A DNA stretch of 55,128 nucleotides from an uncultured Bradyrhizobium sp. (GTDB lineage Bacteria; Pseudomonadota; Alphaproteobacteria; Rhizobiales; Xanthobacteraceae). The notes under the pieces were generated by a model that saw only the letters and a list, made by a program, of their open reading frames with translations, was not told the origin of the DNA and ran no database searches. Below, one piece after another: positions 50,187 through 55,128 of this stretch. Location of the stretch: the NCBI RefSeq assembly GCF_947648125.1, contig NZ_CANSMR010000039.1:1-55128 (forward strand). The letters run 5' to 3'. Positions within the stretch are counted from its first letter, which is position 1, and each line of letters begins with the position of its first letter. The position numbers were made by a program, and so were the translations under genes.

Positions 50187-52642
50187 GGCGGGCGTTGTGG
50201 ATTCTTGCGGTGCTGCTCAGCCATTGGCGGCGGCATCCGATGCAGCTCGCAACCCTGCTGATCGGGCTGATCTCGGCCACCGCGCTGTGGAGCGGCGTGC
50301 AGGCGCTGAACCAGCAGGCCCGCATCGCCTATGACCGCGCCGCCGCGACCTTCGGCGGCTCGCGCACCGCCATGCTGGTGAGCCGCGACAGCGCGACCTT
50401 CCCGCAGCAACTATTCGTCGATCTGCGCCGCGCCGGCTGGCCGGTGTCGCCGATGCTGGAGGGCCGCGTCCAGATCGACGGCCGCAGCTTTCGCCTGCTC
50501 GGCGTCGAGCCGGTGACGCTGCCATCCGAGGTCGGCAACGCACCGGCGGTCGGACGCGGCAGCCTGCAATCCTTCGTCACGCCGCCAGGCGAAATGCTGG
50601 TGGCGGGCGAAACGCTGCGCGATCTCGGCCTCAAGGAGGGTGAACGGCCGCAGGCCAACGGCACGACCTTGCCGCCGCTGCGCGTGCAGGCCGAGCTCGC
50701 ACCCGGCGCGCTGGTCGTCGATATCGGCATCGCGCAGGACATCCTGAAGATGCCCGGCCAGGTGTCGCGCCTGCTGGTCGGCAAGTCCAAAGCACCGCAT
50801 GCAACGCTGGAAAGCGTGGCGGGCGATAAGCTTCGTCTGGTCGAGCCGAGCGCCGAAAGCGACCTCGAACGGCTGACCGATAGTTTCCATCTCAACCTCA
50901 CTGCATTCGGCCTGCTATCGTTCTTCGTCGGCCTGTTCATCGTCAATTCCGCGATCGGCCTCGCCTTCGAGCAGCGGCTGCCGATGCTGCGCACCTTGCG
51001 CGCCTGCGGCGTCTCGGCGCGGCTGCTCAACACCGTGCTGGTGATCGAGCTGGTGTCGCTGGCGCTGGTCGCCGGCCTGATTGGCCTGGTCTGCGGTTAC
51101 TTCATCGCGGCGGCCTTGCTGCCCGATGTCGCGGCGTCCCTGCGCGGGCTCTATGGCGCGCAGATCCCCGGGCAGCTTTCGCTCAAACCCGTCTGGTGGT
51201 TCGCCGGCATCGCCATCAGCATTCTGGGTGCGCTCGCAGCCGCCGCCGCGAGCCTTGCCAAGGCGATCCGGATGCCGGTGCTGGCGACGGCGCAACCGCA
51301 GGCCTGGCAGCAGGCGCAGCGCCGCTGGCTGATGTTCCAGAGCGCTGCGGCGCTCGCGGTGTTTGCGGTCGCCGCGGCTCTGATTCAGTTTGGCGATTCC
51401 CTGATCGCGGGCTTTGCGGTGCTGGCCGCGCTGATGCTCGGCGCGGCGTTGATCCTGCCGATGGTGCTGCAGATCGCGCTCGCGTTCGGCCAGCGCAGCG
51501 CGCGAGCGCCGGTCGGCATCTGGTTCTGGGCCGACAGCCGCCAGCAGCTCTCAGGCTTGTCGCTGGCGCTGATGGCGCTGTTGCTCGCGCTCGCGGTCAA
51601 TGTCGGCGTCAGTACCATGGTGGAAAGCTTTAGCCGCACCTTCCTGGTCTGGCTCGACGGGCGCCTCGCCGCCGACGTCTACATCAGCGCCGCCAGCGAT
51701 CAGCAGGCGAAAGAGATCAAGGCGTGGCTGCGCGATCGGCCGGAGGTTCAGGCGATCCTGCCCGGCGGCCGCGCCGACACCCAATTCGGCGGCGCGCCGA
51801 TCGAAGTGCTCGGCCTGCCCGACCACGCCACCTATCACGACAACTGGCCGTTGCTCGAGAGCGCGTCCAATGCGTGGGTCAGGCTGCGTCCCGGCGACAC
51901 CTGTCTGGTCAGCGAGCAGCTGTCGCGGCGGATGAAGCTTGCGATTGGCGATCATATCGAGGTGCCCGCCCCCGGCGGCAACTGGCCGCTCGAGATCGTC
52001 GGCATCTATGCCGATTACGGCAACCCCAAGGGCCAGATCGCGGTCAACTTCGCCGCGCTGACCCGGCGCTTCCCGCAAACGCCGCAGACCCGGATCGGGC
52101 TTCGCGTCGAGCCGGAAAAGATCGCATCGCTGATCACGGCGTTGCAGGGGAAGTTCGGCCTCGACGACCGCAACGTCGCCGACCAGGCGACGATGAAGCG
52201 GGAATCGAAGCGGGTGTTCAACCGCACCTTCTCGGTAACCGCGGCGCTCAACGCCTTCACGCTCGGCGTCGCCGGCATCGCGCTCCTGACCAGCCTGCTG
52301 ACGCTGGCCAATTCGCGACTACCGCAGCTTGCGCCGCTTTGGGCGATCGGCCTGACGCGGCGGCGGCTCGCGGCGCTCGAACTGCTGAAGACCATGGCCG
52401 TCGCGCTGATCACCGCGCTGTTCGCGCTGCCGCTCGGCCTCCTGGTCGCGTGGTGCCTGCTTGCGATCGTCAATGTGAAAGCCTTCGGCTGGCGGCTGCC
52501 GTTCCACGTCTTCTCGTTGCAGCTGATCGAGCTACTCGCGGTGGCGCTCGCCGCCGCCTTCTGTGCGGCGGCGCTGCCGGTCGCTAGACTGGCGCGGATG
52601 CAGCCCGCCAGCCTGATCAGGATCTTCGTCAATGAGCGCTGA
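50183..52642 (+). CDS. ABC transporter permease, fused AttFG/FtsX-like
   Basis: An 819-residue permease with two FtsX-type halves. N-terminal helix (MQLATLLIGLISATALWSGV), a periplasmic domain, a first group of helices (LTAFGLLSFFVGLFIVNSAIGL, about residues 236-257), a second periplasmic domain, and a C-terminal trio near TAALNAFTLGVAGIALLTSLLTLANSR (in parts: FTLGVAGIALLTSLL, PQLAPLWAIGLTRRRL). It ends IRIFVNER. Such fused permeases are named AttF/AttG. It likely works on lipids or lipoproteins at the inner membrane, but the cargo is unknown. Confidence 0.9.
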   Translation: MRRALWILAVLLSHWRRHPMQLATLLIGLISATALWSGVQALNQQARIAYDRAAATFGGSRTAMLVSRDSATFPQQLFVDLRRAGWPVSPMLEGRVQIDGRSFRLLGVEPVTLPSEVGNAPAVGRGSLQSFVTPPGEMLVAGETLRDLGLKEGERPQANGTTLPPLRVQAELAPGALVVDIGIAQDILKMPGQVSRLLVGKSKAPHATLESVAGDKLRLVEPSAESDLERLTDSFHLNLTAFGLLSFFVGLFIVNSAIGLAFEQRLPMLRTLRACGVSARLLNTVLVIELVSLALVAGLIGLVCGYFIAAALLPDVAASLRGLYGAQIPGQLSLKPVWWFAGIAISILGALAAAAASLAKAIRMPVLATAQPQAWQQAQRRWLMFQSAAALAVFAVAAALIQFGDSLIAGFAVLAALMLGAALILPMVLQIALAFGQRSARAPVGIWFWADSRQQLSGLSLALMALLLALAVNVGVSTMVESFSRTFLVWLDGRLAADVYISAASDQQAKEIKAWLRDRPEVQAILPGGRADTQFGGAPIEVLGLPDHATYHDNWPLLESASNAWVRLRPGDTCLVSEQLSRRMKLAIGDHIEVPAPGGNWPLEIVGIYADYGNPKGQIAVNFAALTRRFPQTPQTRIGLRVEPEKIASLITALQGKFGLDDRNVADQATMKRESKRVFNRTFSVTAALNAFTLGVAGIALLTSLLTLANSRLPQLAPLWAIGLTRRRLAALELLKTMAVALITALFALPLGLLVAWCLLAIVNVKAFGWRLPFHVFSLQLIELLAVALAAAFCAAALPVARLARMQPASLIRIFVNER

Positions 52643-52681
52643 GACGCGATGAGGGCAATCAGCGACCGCAAAGAAACTCTT

Positions 52682-52800
52682 TCCCCTCTCCCGCTTGCGG
52701 GGGAGGGTCAGGGTGGGGGTATCTCCACAAGTCACATGGTGGAAGGAGCCCCCACCCGCCGCGCTGCGCGCGGCGACCTCCCCCGCAAGCGGGAGAGGTG
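52682..52800. repeat. CTCCCGCTTGCGGGGGAGGG palindromic repeat, copy 3
   Basis: TCCCCTCTCCCGCTTGCGGG opens and CCCCGCAAGCGGGAGAGGTG closes, with inner GTGGGGGT pairing with GCCCCCAC. It shares its arms with the copies at 28212 and 33341 but has a different centre. It lies inside the att operon between the permease and the attH-like gene. Confidence 0.92.
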
Positions 52801-52814
52801 AAGTGAGGTTGCGG

Positions 52815-53924
52815 ATGCGCCGGTCCATACCACATGCGGTCGCCGCTAGCGCTGATATCACGCGCCGCGCCTTTGCCGGCGGTGCGCTGGCGCTGGCGCT
52901 CGGCGGCAAGAGCCTTGCGCAGGGCTTTGCCGGGCTCGGCGAGAATGCCGAAGGTTTTGCCGCGGTCACGCCGGGCAGGCCGTTCGTATTCCCCATCGAT
53001 CACGGCCCACATCCGGAATTCCGGATCGAGTGGTGGTACGTGACGGCGAATCTCTCCGACGCGAATGGCGCCGCCTATGGCGCGCAATGGACGCTGTTCC
53101 GCCAGGCGATGAAGCCGGGCGGCCCCAGCGAGGGCTGGGCCAACCAGCAGGTCTGGATGGGGCACGCCGCCGTAACCAGCGCCACCACGCATCGCTTCAG
53201 CGAAGCCTTTGCGCGCGGCGGCGTTGGGCAGGCCGGTGTCGAAACCACGCCGTTCCGTGCCTGGATCGACGCCTGGGAGATGCGCGGGATCGACCCGTTC
53301 GATGCGCCGCGCGTCGCCCCGCTCGAACTGAAGGCCTCGGCCGCCGACTTCAGCACCGCGCTCCGCCTCGACGCCGACCGCCCGCTGGTGCTGCAAGGCG
53401 ACCATGGCTACAGCCGCAAGTCGGATCGTGGACAGGCCTCCTATTACTACAGCCAGCCGTTCTACAAGGCGTCCGGCCGCATCGCGATCGACGACAGACC
53501 GGTGGACGTCACGGGCATGGCCTGGATGGATCGCGAATGGAGCAGCCAGCCATTGGCGGCGGATCAAACCGGCTGGGACTGGTTCTCGCTGCATCTGCCC
53601 GGCGACGAGAAGCTGATGCTGTACCGGCTGCGCCAGAAGGATGGCCGCGAAAAACTGTTCGGCAACTGGTTCACGCCGGACGGCCGCTCAGCCGAGATCG
53701 CGGCCAGCGGCAACAGCATTGCGCCGGTTGCGACATCGGAGATCGACGGCCGCAAGCTGCCGACGTCATGGCGCGTCACCCTTCCGGCGCGCGGCCTTGC
53801 CATCGAGACCACGCCGGTCAATCCGAAGGCCTGGATGGGGACCAGCTTCCCTTATTGGGAAGGTCCGATCCGCTTTTCGGGCAGCCACGCGGGAATCGGC
53901 TATCTTGAGATGACCGGGTACTGA
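52815..53924 (+). CDS. Secreted AttH/CrtC-like lipocalin-type protein
   Basis: A 369-residue precursor with a twin-arginine-like signal (TRRAFAGGALALALGG, about residues 16-31). The mature protein carries PHPEFRIEWWYVTANL, GDHGYSRKSD, YYYSQPFYKASGRI and GMAWMDREWSSQPL, the AttH/hydroxyneurosporene synthase (CrtC) pattern, a tandem lipocalin-like fold. It probably binds or modifies a lipophilic cargo moved by the neighbouring ABC system. True carotenoid hydratase activity is unlikely because no carotenoid genes are near. The ATG at 52815 follows TGAGGTTGCGG. Confidence 0.9.
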   Translation: MRRSIPHAVAASADITRRAFAGGALALALGGKSLAQGFAGLGENAEGFAAVTPGRPFVFPIDHGPHPEFRIEWWYVTANLSDANGAAYGAQWTLFRQAMKPGGPSEGWANQQVWMGHAAVTSATTHRFSEAFARGGVGQAGVETTPFRAWIDAWEMRGIDPFDAPRVAPLELKASAADFSTALRLDADRPLVLQGDHGYSRKSDRGQASYYYSQPFYKASGRIAIDDRPVDVTGMAWMDREWSSQPLAADQTGWDWFSLHLPGDEKLMLYRLRQKDGREKLFGNWFTPDGRSAEIAASGNSIAPVATSEIDGRKLPTSWRVTLPARGLAIETTPVNPKAWMGTSFPYWEGPIRFSGSHAGIGYLEMTGY

Positions 53925-54030
53925 AACGCCGACAGAAGATCGGCGCGGCCAAAATCGTCCAGCCAGTCACACCGGTCGCTGCCGCCCCGTCATGACATCG
54001 GGGCCAATGAAACAAGAGGACACGCCAGAC

Positions 54031-54420
54031 ATGTACCACTACACGGCCATCGTCACCTGCCTTGCAGTCGCGTTCTATTTCTTCACCTCGACACAGGTCG
54101 CGCGCGCCCGCGCCACCTATGGCGTCAAGCTGCCGGCGATCTCGGGCCATCCGGATTTCGAGCGCATCTTCCGCATCCAGATGAACACGCTGGAATGGAT
54201 GCCGATCTTCCTGCCGTCGCTGTGGCTGTTTGCGATCTATATCGGCGATGCCGCGGCCGCCGCGGTCGGTGCGCTCTGGGTCATCGGTCGCATCGTCTAC
54301 TTCATCGGCTATCGCGAGGCGGTGGCGAAGCGCAGCCGAGGTTTTGCGATCCAGGCGGTGGCCTCGATCATCCTATGGGTCGGCGCGATCGGCGGCGCGG
54401 TTTGGCGGCTGGCGCATTGA
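54031..54420 (+). CDS. MAPEG family membrane protein
   Basis: A 129-residue protein with four hydrophobic helices and the MAPEG signatures: FERIFRIQMNTLEWMPIFLP (residues about 44-63) and GRIVYFIGYREAVAKRSRGF. MAPEG proteins are microsomal-type glutathione transferases or eicosanoid-metabolism relatives and form trimers in the membrane. The start at 54031 follows AAGAGGACACGCC. It lies 106 bp after the attH-like gene and may be part of the same lipid-related unit. Confidence 0.88.
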   Translation: MYHYTAIVTCLAVAFYFFTSTQVARARATYGVKLPAISGHPDFERIFRIQMNTLEWMPIFLPSLWLFAIYIGDAAAAAVGALWVIGRIVYFIGYREAVAKRSRGFAIQAVASIILWVGAIGGAVWRLAH

Positions 54421-54447
54421 AGGCGCGATCGCGCCGCAACCACTCCC

Positions 54448-54567
54448 GTCGTCCTGGCAAAAGCCAGGACCCATAACCACAGGGCGTGGTTATGGGCAAT
54501 CCGATGGCCACAGCGTGGTGCAACACATCCAGTCGGGGTAATGGGTCCTGGCTTTCGCCAGGACGAC
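54448..54567. repeat. GTCGTCCTGGCA palindromic repeat, copy 3
   Basis: GTCGTCCTGGCAAAAGCCAG opens and GGCTTTCGCCAGGACGAC closes; inner GGACCCATAACCAC pairs with GTAATGGGTCC. It lies between the convergent MAPEG and binding-protein genes and may stop transcription from both sides. Confidence 0.9.
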
Positions 54568-54586
54568 ACCACCGTGGAAATGCGCG

Positions 54587-55128
54587 TCACTTCGTCAGCG
54601 GGCAGCCGCTGTCCTTGGCGGTGAAGAACGCCTTGTCGCCGGGCACCACGGCGATCTGCTTGTAATAGTCCCAGGGCTTCTTCGATTCCGAAGGCTTCTT
54701 GACCTCGAACAGATAGAGGTCGTGGACCATGCGGCCGTTGGCGAGCACCTTGCCCTTGGCAAAGGCGTCGTCGACCGGCAGCTCCTTCAGCTTCGCGGCG
54801 ACCGCCTCGCTATCCTTGGTGCCGGCGGCCTTCACCGCCTTCAAATAGCTCAGCGTCGCCGAATAGGTGCCGGCATGGATCATGCTGGGCATGTGGCCGG
54901 TGCGCTTGATGAAGCGCTCGCTGAAGGCACGCGAGGCGTCGTCGTGATCCCAGTAGAAGCCCTCGGTGAGCACGAGACCCTGGGCAGCCTCCAGTCCGAG
55001 ACCGTGCACCTCCGACAGCGTCATCAGCAGGCCGGCGAGCTTCTGGCCACCCCTGACGATGCCGAACTCGGCGGCCTGCTTGATCGAGTTGGTGGTGTCG
55101 AGGCCGGCATTGGCGAGCCCGATGATCT
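54587..55128 (-). CDS. Branched-chain amino-acid-type ABC binding protein (partial)
   Basis: The C-terminal 180 residues of a type I periplasmic binding protein, cut by the window edge. The frame stays open to 55128. Features are IIGLANAGLDTTNSIKQAAEFG, TEGFYWDHDDASRAFSERF, PSMIHAGTYSATLSYLKAVKAAGTKD (in parts: IHAGTYSATLSYL, VKAAGTKDSEAVA) and FEVKKPSESKKPWDYYKQIAVVPGDKAF. Proteins of this group bind branched-chain amino acids, urea or aromatic compounds for LivHMGF-type transporters. The ligand cannot be decided from this piece. Confidence 0.9.
   Translation of the reverse strand, partial: IIGLANAGLDTTNSIKQAAEFGIVRGGQKLAGLLMTLSEVHGLGLEAAQGLVLTEGFYWDHDDASRAFSERFIKRTGHMPSMIHAGTYSATLSYLKAVKAAGTKDSEAVAAKLKELPVDDAFAKGKVLANGRMVHDLYLFEVKKPSESKKPWDYYKQIAVVPGDKAFFTAKDSGCPLTK

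Overview
The window is 55 kb of high-GC DNA from a Bradyrhizobium-like alphaproteobacterium. That placement is inferred from codon use, from the gene families present (sox cluster, B12 receptor and transporter, paired acyl-CoA dehydrogenases, cyanide-insensitive-type bd oxidase) and from the many short palindromic intergenic repeats of a kind common in Bradyrhizobiaceae. Coding density is high. I see no rRNA, tRNA, CRISPR array, transposase, integrase or phage gene.

Layout. 0.1-5.6 kb: an NCS1 nucleobase permease, the helicase HrpB and a membrane acyltransferase. 5.7-11.0 kb: an ECF sigma factor with no adjacent anti-sigma gene, a candidate CCUCC-containing small RNA, a CcdA-like/redoxin thiol pair, and a bd-type quinol oxidase (two large subunits plus a 42-residue DUF2474 protein). 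11.1-18.9 kb: L,D-transpeptidase, amino-acid binding protein, two acyl-CoA dehydrogenases, a carboxymuconolactone decarboxylase-like protein, a VOC protein, and a MerR regulator divergent from a methyltransferase/DUF2938 pair. 18.9-25.6 kb: two MFS transporters, an orphan HicB-type antitoxin, three methyltransferase or hydrolase genes and a TetR regulator.

25.8-32.4 kb is the clearest pathway: soxX-Y-Z-A-K-B, two exported DsrE-like proteins, and a persulfide dioxygenase-rhodanese fusion with its own promoter. Together they would oxidise thiosulfate bound to SoxYZ in the periplasm and handle persulfide sulfur. soxCD is not in the window. 32.5-38.0 kb is a vitamin B12 uptake locus: btuC-btuD-btuF on the minus strand, divergent from a cobalamin riboswitch and a TonB-dependent receptor whose gene carries an apparent frameshift. 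38.2-48.5 kb: a small charged protein, an ATP-grasp protein, an Fsr-like MFS, a CYTH-CHAD protein, a ClC channel with CBS domains, an N-acyl-D-amino-acid deacylase-type amidohydrolase and an ACS-family MFS. 48.7-54.4 kb: an exported methyltransferase-like protein, an AttEFGH-type ABC system with its secreted AttH protein, and a MAPEG protein. The right edge cuts a branched-chain amino-acid-type binding protein.

About twenty intergenic palindromic repeats from at least eight sequence families punctuate the window. One family sits only between convergent genes and supplies the stop codons of several of them. The most interesting leads are the candidate sRNA beside the ECF gene, the sox locus with paired periplasmic DsrE proteins, the frameshifted riboswitch-controlled receptor, the Att locus with an exported methyltransferase fold, and the repeat/stop-codon relationship.
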